This document shows positions 53,978 to 62,248 of a stretch of DNA of 64,000 nucleotides, piece after piece. Positions within the stretch are counted from its first letter, which is position 1, and the number at the start of each line of letters is the position of its first letter. The notes beneath the pieces were generated by a model that saw only the letters and a list, made by a program, of their open reading frames with translations, did not search any database and was not told the origin of the DNA. Source of the stretch: DATENM01 sp045807725 (GTDB lineage Bacteria; Acidobacteriota; Blastocatellia; UBA7656); NCBI GenBank assembly GCA_045807725.1, contig JBJMGV010000025.1, forward strand, positions 51,019 to 115,018, in the 5' to 3' direction. The position numbers and the translations under genes were made by a program.

Positions 53978-54898
53978 TTACTTGCTTCCCGCTTTCGCCA
54001 CGTTCGTCTTGTCGAGCGCGGCGCGCAAGCCTTGCGCCAGCTTCAACGCGTCGTCGTTGGCCCAGAAGTGCATAAAGAACAGGCGCGGTTCTTCTTTCAG
54101 CATATGCGAGTGCAGCGCCGTGACTTCGATGCCATTGGCACGCAACGCGCGAATCACTTCGTTGACTTCGCTCGCGGTCATCACGAAGTCGCCGGTGATG
54201 GCCGCCTTGCCGCCGCCCGTCGGCTGAAAGTTGATCGCCGTCGCCACGCCCATTGCCGGCGGCACTTCCATCCCTTCTTCCATAATCTTTTCGGCGCGCG
54301 GCACGCTGAACTGATAGACGCCGCCGTTGACTTTGCCGGCGAAGCCGATGATGCGGTCGAGCTGCTTCGTATCTATTCCCAGGTCTTGCGCAGGCGGCGC
54401 GGCAGTTGGCGCTCCCATCGGCGTCGCGGTCAATGCGAGCACGGCGTGAATCACTTCGGCGAGCGCGTTGGCGTGGCCGTGCGCGCTGATGTGCATATAC
54501 ATCACGCGCGGCGATTCGCCGAGCACGTGGTTATGCAGCGCCGATTGCTCGATGCCGCCTTGCTGCAACTTGAACATCACGAGGCTGACCTCGTCTTCTG
54601 TCAACACCAGATCGCCCATCGCCATCACTTCGTCGCCCATCTTCTTGAAGGCGACCCACGAGCCGAGCGCCAGCGCCGGCTTGATGGCTACGCCTTTCAC
54701 TGTCACCTTCAAATCGCTGCGCGGGAAACTGAACTTAATCACGCCGCCCGGCTGCATCGCGCCGGCTTTGCCCATCACGCGTTCGACGCCTTTCCATTCA
54801 GCCGGAGTCTCCTGACCCATCGCGCTCAAGCTCGACACAAGCAAGATTAAAACCAGCCCTATACTGACTCGTAAGATTCGCGCCTTCAGACTTGCCAT
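53978..54898 (-). CDS. DUF1259 (LppY/LpqO-like) protein, exported
   Basis: 306 aa. A signal peptide (ending SAMGQ) is followed by two related DUF1259 domains: one with GGIEQSALHNHVLGESPRVM then YMHISAHG near 120-145, the second with NGIEVTALHSHMLKEEPRLF then FMHFWANDDA near 265-290. The paired HxH and MH motifs suggest metal or ligand binding, but no activity is known for the family. ATG 54898 follows AGGAAGG. DUF1206 lies downstream. Confidence 0.85.
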   Translation of the reverse strand: MASLKARILRVSIGLVLILLVSSLSAMGQETPAEWKGVERVMGKAGAMQPGGVIKFSFPRSDLKVTVKGVAIKPALALGSWVAFKKMGDEVMAMGDLVLTEDEVSLVMFKLQQGGIEQSALHNHVLGESPRVMYMHISAHGHANALAEVIHAVLALTATPMGAPTAAPPAQDLGIDTKQLDRIIGFAGKVNGGVYQFSVPRAEKIMEEGMEVPPAMGVATAINFQPTGGGKAAITGDFVMTASEVNEVIRALRANGIEVTALHSHMLKEEPRLFFMHFWANDDALKLAQGLRAALDKTNVAKAGSK

Positions 54899-55130
54899 AA
54901 CCTTTCCTTCCTTTCTTCTTTGCAACTGGATCAGGGTATCAAGCCATTCAAGCTTCTCGCTAACACTATACCGCAGAGCCGCGCCGCCGCGCCGGTCACA
55001 AGTGACAGGCAGTGGCTTCGTGTCAGAGGATTGATGTTGCCGAAGGCTTCGGCGGCGGGATAGAATACCTGTCCCGATGGTCAGCAGGTCACGCGCCTAT
55101 CGCCCGCGAGATTTTGCCTCGTGCTCTGGT

Positions 55131-55160
55131 TTGACAGCGCCAATTCGATAACACTATAGT
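55131..55160 (+). promoter_or_regulatory. Sigma-70-type promoter of the smc gene
   Basis: A perfect TTGACA (55131-55136), an 18-nt spacer and TATAGT (55155-55160) lie about 60 nt before ATG 55220. The remainder of this 321-nt divergent gap (54899-55219) shows no other feature I can support. Confidence 0.6.
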
Positions 55161-55219
55161 GTGGCTGATTTTCAGACGGACTCAATTAATTGTGGTCGCG
55201 CGCGGCTACGGAGCAGCGG

Positions 55220-58200
55220 ATGTTTAGACTCGAAAAACTCGAAATTCATGGCTTCAAGTCATTCGCCGACAAGACCACGCTGGTCTTCGGCGAAGGCATC
55301 ACCGGCGTCGTCGGTCCCAACGGTTGCGGGAAGAGTAACGTGGCGGAATCCATCTCGTGGGTGCTCGGCGAGCAGTCGGCCAAGAACCTGCGCGGCGGCA
55401 AGATGGAAGACGTGATCTTCAACGGCACGCGCGACCGCAAGCCGCAAGGGATGGCCGAAGTACTGCTCACGATGGTCGCCATCGAAGACATCGCGGTGCG
55501 CGACGGCGACGGCGATAAAGACGACGAGAACGAATACGACGCCGTCGTCTCGAAAGCTGAACACGCCGCTACCACCGCGCGCTCACTCGTTGAAGAGATG
55601 CGCCGCAAGGAGTCCGGCCAGGACGCAACGGCGTCTTCATCGCAGCCCTCGCCCGATCAATCAGTCGCAACGCCAACCGACTCATCTGCATCAATCTCTG
55701 CATCAACCGCAGAAGGCGATGCGACCGTATCGGTAACGGCGGATAATTCAACTGCCCATCTTGAAGCGCCCGTTGCTGAAGCTGCCTCCGATCAACCGAC
55801 CACCGGCGCGGAGCAGGCCGCAACACCTGAGTCAACCGATACCAAAGAAGCGAACTTAAATAAGCGCGGCGACCAGTCGCACAAGTATCAGAAGCGCAAG
55901 CGCACACGAATTGCCATCTCCGCAGGCGAGCGCGTCACCGTAGGCCGCCGCCTCTATCGCACGGGCGACAGCGAATACTTGATGAACGGGCGGCCCTGTC
56001 TGCTGCGTGACATTCAAGACCTGTTTGCCGGAACCGGCCTTGGCGGCGCGCACTATGCCATCATCGAGCAGGGTCGTATCGGCCAGATTCTTTCGTCGAA
56101 GCCGCTCGACCGCCGCGCCCTCATCGAAGAAGCGGCAGGCATCACGAAATTCAAATCGCGTAAGCGCGCCGTCGAACTCAAGTTGGAATCGGCCAAGCAA
56201 AACCTGACGCGACTCAACGACATCATCAGCGAAGTCGAGCGCCAGGTGAACAGCCTGAAACGGCAGGCGCAGAAGGCGCGGCGCTACCGGCGGCTGCGCG
56301 AAGAGATGCGCGCACTGCTCAAAGTCGTCTTCACCGCCGATTATTACCGCCTCAACGCGAGCATCGAACGTGTCGCCCGCGAACTGGAAGAGATTGAATC
56401 GAGCAAAGGCGCGCTCGACGGCCAGTTGCTCGAACACGAGACCGAACATCGCGCCGTCTCCGCCGAAGCCCGCAACGCCGAAGATCACCTGACGACGTTG
56501 CGCGAGCAGGCAGCGGCCATTGAATTAGAAGCCGACCGCGCCCGCAACCGTCGCGCCTTTGAAGAACAGCAGCTCCGCGAGCTGAACACTCGCATTGAAG
56601 AGTTGAACCGCGATCAGCAAGGATTGGAATCGCGGCTGACGCTGCTTGAAGAAAATTCGCAGAACCGCTCGCAGGCGTTGCGCGCGTTGGAATCCGAGTT
56701 GACCGCCGAACAGGCCGACCTGCTCCGACGCGAAACCGAATACCAGCAGAAGCTGGCGCACGTGCGCGAGGCCGAGAGCGAGATCGAGCAACTGCGCCAG
56801 CGCATGCTCACAGAGATCGGCGTCACCGAGCGGCTCAAGAATTTGAACGCCAGCCTCGACGACGCGCTGCGTAAGCTCGATCTCAAACAGACCAACCTGC
56901 GCGCCGAACAGGAACGCGCCGCGACGCGACACGACGACGCATCGAGCGAACATAGCCGCGTGAGCCTCGAAGTCGAGCGCGATGAAACGCGGCTTGCGGA
57001 ACTCACCGAGCACATCGCCGAGCGCGCCGCCAACCTGCTGACGATTCGCGATCAGGTCAACGGCCTGAGCGGTCAGTTGCGCAGCATTCACACGGAGCGC
57101 GCCGCCGGCGAACACCGCTTGCGGTCGCTCGAAGACCTCGACGCGCACCACGCCTATTACTCGGACACTGTGCAAGAGGTGTTGTCGCCCGAACAGGCGG
57201 CGCGCATCAACGCGCTCGGCACGCTGGCCGATTTCGTCGAAGTAGACGCGCAGTACGAGAAGCTTATCGAGAGCCTCTTCGGTCGTGAACTGCAATGCAT
57301 GCTCGTGCCGACGATTGATGACGCGCTTGCGGGCGTCGAGTTCATCAAGTCGGAAGAACTCGGACGCGGCGCGTTCCTCGTGGTCGGTCTGCACGGCGGC
57401 GAAGAGGAAGATGGGGGCCAGGGGCCAGGGGCCGGGGGCCGGTCAAACGGCGACGGCGGAACGAACGGTCATACGGATGTTCATTCGCACGGCCACTCCG
57501 CCGCAGAGATTGAGCGGTGGTTGGTTGACAGTGACGCACATTACACAGACGCGCGATTTGAGAGCGACTACATTCCGATTGAGCGGCAGTTGCCGCCGGC
57601 GGATTTTTCGCTGGTCGAGCCGCTCGCCGATTACGCGCCGATGGATTCCTACGCCTCCGAGTTTGAATACCGCTCGCCCATAGACGACCTGCCGTTTGAA
57701 AGTGAAGCGGCGGCGGACGACGAGCATCGATTGGGTGAGCGTGAGCAGCGATTCAGCGAAGCGGCGGACGAGCGGCGGCATCAAGAGCCGGGCGCGCTGC
57801 TGTTTCAACTCGACGTGCTGCGCGCCATCGACCTGCTCAACGTGCGCCGCGAGATCAAGGCCGTCATCGAGCGCGCCTTCCCCGACAAGTGCGCCGCCGC
57901 CATCGTCCCCGACATCGAAGCGGCGCTGCAACTCTCTATTGAAAACCCGTCTGTAGTCTACGTCACGTACGAAGGCGAGCAGGTGATTAACGGTCGCCAC
58001 ATCGTAACGGGCGCGAAGGCCGGACAGAAGAACACGTCGCTGCTGGCGTTGAAGCGCGAGATCAAAGAACTGCGCGCCCGCATCGAAGCACTCCGCGTTG
58101 ATGATGAGGGCGTCACTGCCGAACTCGGCCTTGCCGAGCAGGAGCGCGATTCGCTCGAAGGCGAAGCGGCGCGGCTCGATCAGGAATTGCGACAACACGA

Positions 58201-59734
58201 GAAGGCTGCCGCCGCCCGTCAATCACAACTGGAAGGCTTGGCGCGCGATCTCGAACGCGCCGCGCAGCACGTCCGCGTCGTTGAATCAGAAATTCAAATG
58301 GCCGCTGACGAGCGGCGTGATATTGAAGCGCGACTCGAACAACTGCTCGATGAACTGGCAACCGCTGAAGCGTCGCGCGCGGCGGTGCAGTCGTCGCTTG
58401 CCGACAAGCAGAGCGCCTTCGCCGAGCTGCGCGCGCAGGTCGAGCAGATCGCTGAACAACTGTCGGCTGTGCGCGCGTCGGTCGCGGCGCGAGTCGAGCG
58501 CTTGCAGGCCGCGAAGTCTGAGCTGCGCCGCATTGAGGCCGAGGCCGAAGAGTTGCGCAGCCGCATCAACCGCAACCGGCTTGAGCTGTACGAGAGCCAC
58601 AGCCGCGTCGAACAGCTCACTGCCTCGCAGGCCGAAACCGAGAGCGCCGCCGAGGGCTTTGAGCGTGAGCGTGAAGCCCTCGGCGAACAGATCAACACGG
58701 CGAGCGAACGGCTCGCTGCAACGCGCAACCGCGCGGACGAATTGGAAGCGCTGCTCACCGCGCTGCGCCAACAGGCTGAGGCCGTGCGCGACCGGCGCGG
58801 CCACCTCGAAGTCGAGCGCGCCCGCATTGAATCGGAAGCCGAGCACCTGACGCGCGACTGCTTCGCGGAACTGGCGATGACGCTCGAAGACGTGGTGACG
58901 AGCGTCGAACTGGCACAGGCGGCTGAGCGGCTGGGGCCGGGGGCCGGGGGCCGGGGGCCGGTTGATGAAGGCGAAGAGAGATCGTCTGATGAAACGCAGA
59001 CGGTCGGTGAGAACAACGAGATTTTGCAAGCGGCAGCACTCGATGATGAGCAACTGGCCTCCGGCCCCCGGCCCCTGACCCCCGATGATGTGGAAGCGGC
59101 GCGGGCGCGGTTGGCCGAGCTGCGCGTCAAGCTCGATGATATGGGGCCGGTGAACATGATGGCGCTCGAAGAGCTTGAAGAGGCCGAAGAGCGATTCAAG
59201 TTTCTCACCGTGCAGCGCGCTGACATCCTCGATTCGATCCGGTTGACCGAAGAGGCGCTCACGGAGATTAAGCGGCGCTCGCGCGAACGCTTCCGCCACG
59301 CCTTCACGCACATCAATCAGAACTTCCAGCAGATGTTCGTCGAGCTGTTCGGCGGCGGGCGCGGCGAGATGATCCTGATCGATGAAGAAGACGTTTTGGA
59401 ATCGGGCATCGACCTGATCGCACAGCCGCCGGGCAAGCGATTGCAGAACGTGCTGCTGCTGTCGGGCGGCGAGAAAGCGATGGCGGCCATCTCACTGGTG
59501 CTGGCTATCTTTCAATATCGCCCGTCGCCGTTCTGCATCCTCGACGAAGTGGACGCGCCGTTGGATGAGATGAACGTCGGGCGCTTTTCAGAAAAGGTCG
59601 CCGAGATGAGCCAGACGACGCAGTTCCTCGTCATCACGCACAACAAGCGGACGATGGAATCGGCGCGCGCGCTCTACGGCGTGACGATGCAGGAGCCGGG
59701 CGTGTCGAAACTCGTGTCGGTGAAGTTTGAGTAG
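55220..59734 (+). CDS. smc: Chromosome segregation ATPase SMC with three insertions
   Basis: 1504 aa, longer than the usual about 1150-1200. N-terminal head: Walker A VGPNGCGKSNVAESISW near 32-46. C-terminal head: signature LLSGGEKAMAAISL near 1415 and Walker B FCILDEVDAPLDEMN near 1435. Two long coiled-coil arms meet at a hinge (about 660-990). Extra sequence: (1) about 96-229 in the N-head, an acidic Ser/Thr/Ala-rich segment; (2) about 728-864 inside the hinge, Gly/His-rich then acidic; (3) about 1238-1289, just before the C-head. Insertions 2 and 3 contain in-frame heptamer-repeat peptides (GQGPGAGGR and GPGAGGRGP). ATG 55220 follows GGAG by 6 nt. The protein loads on DNA with ScpA/B for chromosome condensation; no scp genes are in this window. 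Confidence 0.93.
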   Translation: MFRLEKLEIHGFKSFADKTTLVFGEGITGVVGPNGCGKSNVAESISWVLGEQSAKNLRGGKMEDVIFNGTRDRKPQGMAEVLLTMVAIEDIAVRDGDGDKDDENEYDAVVSKAEHAATTARSLVEEMRRKESGQDATASSSQPSPDQSVATPTDSSASISASTAEGDATVSVTADNSTAHLEAPVAEAASDQPTTGAEQAATPESTDTKEANLNKRGDQSHKYQKRKRTRIAISAGERVTVGRRLYRTGDSEYLMNGRPCLLRDIQDLFAGTGLGGAHYAIIEQGRIGQILSSKPLDRRALIEEAAGITKFKSRKRAVELKLESAKQNLTRLNDIISEVERQVNSLKRQAQKARRYRRLREEMRALLKVVFTADYYRLNASIERVARELEEIESSKGALDGQLLEHETEHRAVSAEARNAEDHLTTLREQAAAIELEADRARNRRAFEEQQLRELNTRIEELNRDQQGLESRLTLLEENSQNRSQALRALESELTAEQADLLRRETEYQQKLAHVREAESEIEQLRQRMLTEIGVTERLKNLNASLDDALRKLDLKQTNLRAEQERAATRHDDASSEHSRVSLEVERDETRLAELTEHIAERAANLLTIRDQVNGLSGQLRSIHTERAAGEHRLRSLEDLDAHHAYYSDTVQEVLSPEQAARINALGTLADFVEVDAQYEKLIESLFGRELQCMLVPTIDDALAGVEFIKSEELGRGAFLVVGLHGGEEEDGGQGPGAGGRSNGDGGTNGHTDVHSHGHSAAEIERWLVDSDAHYTDARFESDYIPIERQLPPADFSLVEPLADYAPMDSYASEFEYRSPIDDLPFESEAAADDEHRLGEREQRFSEAADERRHQEPGALLFQLDVLRAIDLLNVRREIKAVIERAFPDKCAAAIVPDIEAALQLSIENPSVVYVTYEGEQVINGRHIVTGAKAGQKNTSLLALKREIKELRARIEALRVDDEGVTAELGLAEQERDSLEGEAARLDQELRQHEKAAAARQSQLEGLARDLERAAQHVRVVESEIQMAADERRDIEARLEQLLDELATAEASRAAVQSSLADKQSAFAELRAQVEQIAEQLSAVRASVAARVERLQAAKSELRRIEAEAEELRSRINRNRLELYESHSRVEQLTASQAETESAAEGFEREREALGEQINTASERLAATRNRADELEALLTALRQQAEAVRDRRGHLEVERARIESEAEHLTRDCFAELAMTLEDVVTSVELAQAAERLGPGAGGRGPVDEGEERSSDETQTVGENNEILQAAALDDEQLASGPRPLTPDDVEAARARLAELRVKLDDMGPVNMMALEELEEAEERFKFLTVQRADILDSIRLTEEALTEIKRRSRERFRHAFTHINQNFQQMFVELFGGGRGEMILIDEEDVLESGIDLIAQPPGKRLQNVLLLSGGEKAMAAISLVLAIFQYRPSPFCILDEVDAPLDEMNVGRFSEKVAEMSQTTQFLVITHNKRTMESARALYGVTMQEPGVSKLVSVKFE
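57414..57441. repeat. Heptamer-word arm inside smc (hinge), element E1
   Basis: Four tandem 7-mers, GGGGCCA, GGGGCCA, GGGGCCG, GGGGCCG, are read in frame as part of the hinge insertion (GQGPGAGGR). There is no inverted partner nearby. Confidence 0.8.
58933..59083. repeat. Heptamer-word palindrome inside smc (pre-C-head), element E2
   Basis: The left arm (58933-58960) is four GGGGCCG words. The right arm (about 59056-59083) reads on the complement as GGGGTCA, GGGGCCG, GGGGCCG, GAGGCCA. The 95 nt between are translated. The whole element is in frame with smc and encodes insertion 3. Confidence 0.8.
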
Positions 59735-59739
59735 TGATT

Positions 59740-60435
59740 ATGCGGCGATACCTTTTGCCTTTTGCCTCTTGCCTTTTGCCTTTTGCCTTCGTGCTCAACA
59801 CGCTGGCGCAGAATGCGGTCGGCTCGTCTTCGGCGGCGAGTTGGAGCTTTAGCTACAAATTCGAGAACAAGCGATTCTATGAACCGCTGATCGAAGTTGA
59901 TCTGGCGGCGGACGGCGCGGGCGAAGTGCGATTCAAGCGCGCCGAATCCGACGACCTGCTCGACCACAAGTTCAAGCTGATGCCACGGACAATGGCGCGC
60001 ATCCATCAGTTGTTGGAGACGACGCGCTTTCTCGATTCGACCGCCGAGTATCAGGCCGAGAAAGATTTTTCGCACCTCGGCTGGGTGACGCTCTTGGCGC
60101 GGCAGGGCGAGCGCGAGCGCAGCGTGCGCTTCAACTACACGCAGAACGCCGACATCAAAGAGATGGCCGACATCTTGCGCGGCATCGCTCAGGAAGAGAT
60201 GCACCTGTTCGACATCGAACTCAGCGAGCAGTTTCAGCCGCTCAACCTGCCGCGCTTGATCGACGCCATCGAGAACGATCTGAAGCTGGGGCGCATCACC
60301 GAGCCTGAGCGCTTGCTGGTCAAGCTGCAAGAAGTCGCCGGCAACCCAACCCAACCTCTCATTGCGACCAACAAGGCGAAGCAACTGGTCAGCGACATCA
60401 AAAAGGGCAAGTTCAAAACGACGATGAGAAAGTAA
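59740..60435 (+). CDS. Exported protein of unknown function with repeat-encoded signal peptide
   Basis: 231 aa. The signal peptide MRRYLLPFASCLLPFAFVLN (cleavage near LAQ) has its hydrophobic core encoded by the five heptamers at 59753-59787. The mature part starts with SSAASWSFSYKFENKRFYEP and has an alternating beta pattern followed by charged helices (about 120-230); I recognise no family. It follows smc directly (stop TAG at 59732-59734), with an alternative GTG start at 59734. Co-transcription with smc is likely; the function is unknown. Confidence 0.72.
   Translation: MRRYLLPFASCLLPFAFVLNTLAQNAVGSSSAASWSFSYKFENKRFYEPLIEVDLAADGAGEVRFKRAESDDLLDHKFKLMPRTMARIHQLLETTRFLDSTAEYQAEKDFSHLGWVTLLARQGERERSVRFNYTQNADIKEMADILRGIAQEEMHLFDIELSEQFQPLNLPRLIDAIENDLKLGRITEPERLLVKLQEVAGNPTQPLIATNKAKQLVSDIKKGKFKTTMRK
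59753..59787. repeat. Heptamer-word arm coding for a signal peptide, element H
   Basis: Five tandem words, TTTTGCC, TTTTGCC, TCTTGCC, TTTTGCC, TTTTGCC, all inside the first codons of the gene at 59740. Seven-base words read in three frames give a peptide of period seven (LLPFASC, LLPFAF). No inverted arm is found nearby. Confidence 0.8.
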
Positions 60436-60436
60436 T

Positions 60437-60777
60437 CAGTGGCCAGTGGTCAGTTGTTCGTGGGCCAGGCTCCGCTAGGAGCGCAATGTTTATAGTTACC
60501 GATGCAAAAGATCAAACAAGCTCCGTTAGGAGCGCAATGTTTATAGTCAACGATGCCATAGGTGAAGCAAGCTCCGTTAGGAGCGCAATGTTTATAGTTA
60601 CGCAGTTGATTGAGTCTTCAAGCTCCGTCAGGAGCGTGATGTTGATATTGCGCCCCTACGGGGCTTCGTCACATCCTTCAGCCATTTCTATAAACATCGC
60701 GTCCCCACGGGACTAACCAATAACTGACAACTATCAACTATCAACTGACCACTGGCCATTGGCCACTGACCACTGCT
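60437..60777. repeat. Heptamer-word palindrome F enclosing a hairpin array
   Basis: The left arm (60437-60458) has AGTGGCC, AGTGGTC, AGTTGTT. The right arm (60722-60777) has eight words: AACTGAC, AACTATC, AACTATC, AACTGAC, CACTGGC, CATTGGC, CACTGAC, CACTGCT, ending one base before the next ATG. The arms are complementary in wording. Between them lies the 51-bp array. This fills the whole 343-nt gap; no gene is present. Confidence 0.82.
60469..60713. repeat. 51-bp tandem hairpin array (four direct, two inverted units)
   Basis: Units start at 60469, 60520, 60571 and 60622, exactly 51 bp apart. Each opens with GCTCCGTTAGGAGC (5-bp stem) followed by GCAATGTTTATAGT and a variable 23-nt stretch. 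After the fourth, inverted units follow: GCGCCCCTACGGGGC (60650-60664) and TATAAACATCGCG plus GTCCCCACGGGAC (about 60690-60713). It could look CRISPR-like, but unit size, hairpin heads, mixed orientation and lack of cas genes argue against that. Confidence 0.82.
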
Positions 60778-60778
60778 T

Positions 60779-62224
60779 ATGTTTATTCCGCGCGGCACAT
60801 CTCTTCACGAAAATTTGGCGACGAGTTACGTGCTGGTTGACAGCCTGGTGGCCGACCTGTGCGAAGGCGGCTTTTCCGGCGTCGTCGAGGTGATGTTGCG
60901 GCGGGCCGACGCCTATGTCGTCATCGCCGGCGGGCGCGTCGCGGTCAGTCTTTTGGCGCAACACGGAGAGGCGACTGGCGCGCTAATGGATGCTTCACGC
61001 GCCACTGTGATGCAGATTACAGCGGCGGCGCGACAGGAACGTGGGCGCGTTTCAATCTATCGTTATTCAGCCGAGACGGCGGAAGCGATTGCCGGGCGCG
61101 CGACGGCTCAAGCGCTTTACACGCGACTCAGCACCGAATTCGCTGACCTCGATAAAGTCATCGCCAAGCTCTCACGCGAAAGCGACCGCCAGTGGTTCAT
61201 CGAGATCATCCTGAACGATGGGCAGGCGGCGCTCGTGCATATGCGCGAAGACGGTTGCCGCGTCTTGACCTCGCGCGAGGGCACGCTGCGCGAAGCTTAC
61301 GAGAGCCAGACGCCGGCAGAGAATGCCTTGCTTGCGACGCTGCTCGACCAGAGCCGCTTGCACGGCGGCGTCTTCGACGTTTACTTCCGCAGCGCTGATG
61401 ACGTGTCAGCGGCAAGCGAGGATTCGGCTGAAGGCGTGAGCCGGAACGTTTATCAGGCGGAAGCAAGCAGTGATGTGGCCGAAGTCGTCAAAGAGGCGAA
61501 GGCCGTCTTTCATTCGCTCTCGCTCGATGACACGGATACCGCGCTGCCGGCTGTGGCCGCGCCGCGCAGGCTGCCGGTTCCGCCCGGAGCCCTAAGCGCG
61601 CTGCGCGAATTGACCGGCTCGCTCGGCGAGAAGTCGAACAACGGCGACGCCGCAACGAATAGGGCGCACGCGGCTGACGAGAGCGCGCCGGCAATCCGCC
61701 CTTCACTGAATGAGAGCAATCATCCGACGTTTTTCAAGACGACGGATGATCTCTTATTGATGCCGGATGATCTGCGCGCCACGGGACTGCTCAAGCGCGG
61801 CAGCCAGGCCGATGCGTTCGCCGAGATCAAGCGATTGATGGGCGAAATCGTCCGCACCGTCGAAGAGTCCGTACGCGCCGCCGGCGCGCGCGACAGCTTT
61901 GCGATCAGTCTGCGCGCAGGTCAGTTGAAAGTCGCCGACCGCTACAGTTTTCTCGACCCGTTCGCTGGCGAGTTTGAATACCTTGCCGGCGAGATTGTCT
62001 TCGTCGGTGATGCGAGCGCCGCCGAGTTCATCGCCGGGTTGAGCGAAGCGCTGGCGCAGGCCATCGATTCTGCCGCTCGCGCCAGCGCACAACCCGACCG
62101 CATACGTCTGCACACGAGCGAAGGCTTGCGCTGGCTGTTAAACCGCCAGCGCAGCGAGCTGGAAGCCTATCACCTTGACCACGCCATCGAAGCCATCATC
62201 GCGGAGACCGTTACCAGAGGCTAG
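60779..62224 (+). CDS. Uncharacterised protein, possible tandem PATAN/DUF4388-like domains
   Basis: 481 aa with no signal peptide. The N-terminal part has two similar stretches: about 22-60 (LVDSLVADLCEGGFSGVVEV, MLRRADAYVVIAGGRVAVSL) and about 122-165 (LDKVIAKLSRESDRQWFIEI, ILNDGQAALVHMREDGCRVL). Both look like a beta sheet with a G-loop, as in PATAN/DUF4388 domains. A low-complexity Ser/Ala/Asp linker (about 210-320) follows, then a conserved-looking mixed C-domain (about 335-480; AFAEIKRLMGEIVRTVEESV, FAGEFEYLAGEIVFVGDAS). The family assignment is a guess. It starts directly after repeat F. Confidence 0.62.
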   Translation: MFIPRGTSLHENLATSYVLVDSLVADLCEGGFSGVVEVMLRRADAYVVIAGGRVAVSLLAQHGEATGALMDASRATVMQITAAARQERGRVSIYRYSAETAEAIAGRATAQALYTRLSTEFADLDKVIAKLSRESDRQWFIEIILNDGQAALVHMREDGCRVLTSREGTLREAYESQTPAENALLATLLDQSRLHGGVFDVYFRSADDVSAASEDSAEGVSRNVYQAEASSDVAEVVKEAKAVFHSLSLDDTDTALPAVAAPRRLPVPPGALSALRELTGSLGEKSNNGDAATNRAHAADESAPAIRPSLNESNHPTFFKTTDDLLLMPDDLRATGLLKRGSQADAFAEIKRLMGEIVRTVEESVRAAGARDSFAISLRAGQLKVADRYSFLDPFAGEFEYLAGEIVFVGDASAAEFIAGLSEALAQAIDSAARASAQPDRIRLHTSEGLRWLLNRQRSELEAYHLDHAIEAIIAETVTRG

Positions 62225-62248
62225 CGCGGTTTTATTACCGGCTCTTGT

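Noticed and set aside
58286..59316. Two overlapping 340-codon frames antisense to smc
   Set aside because: Shadows of the coiled-coil coding sequence; Ser/Arg- or Leu/Phe-rich without motifs.
60469..60713. CRISPR array
   Set aside because: Hairpin-headed 51-bp units with constant spacing, four direct and two inverted, and no cas genes. The variable stretches (about 23 nt) are also partly similar to each other.
60486..60716. 76-codon frame over the 51-bp array
   Set aside because: It exists because 51 is a multiple of 3 and the unit has no stop. No start site, and the array carries inverted units too.
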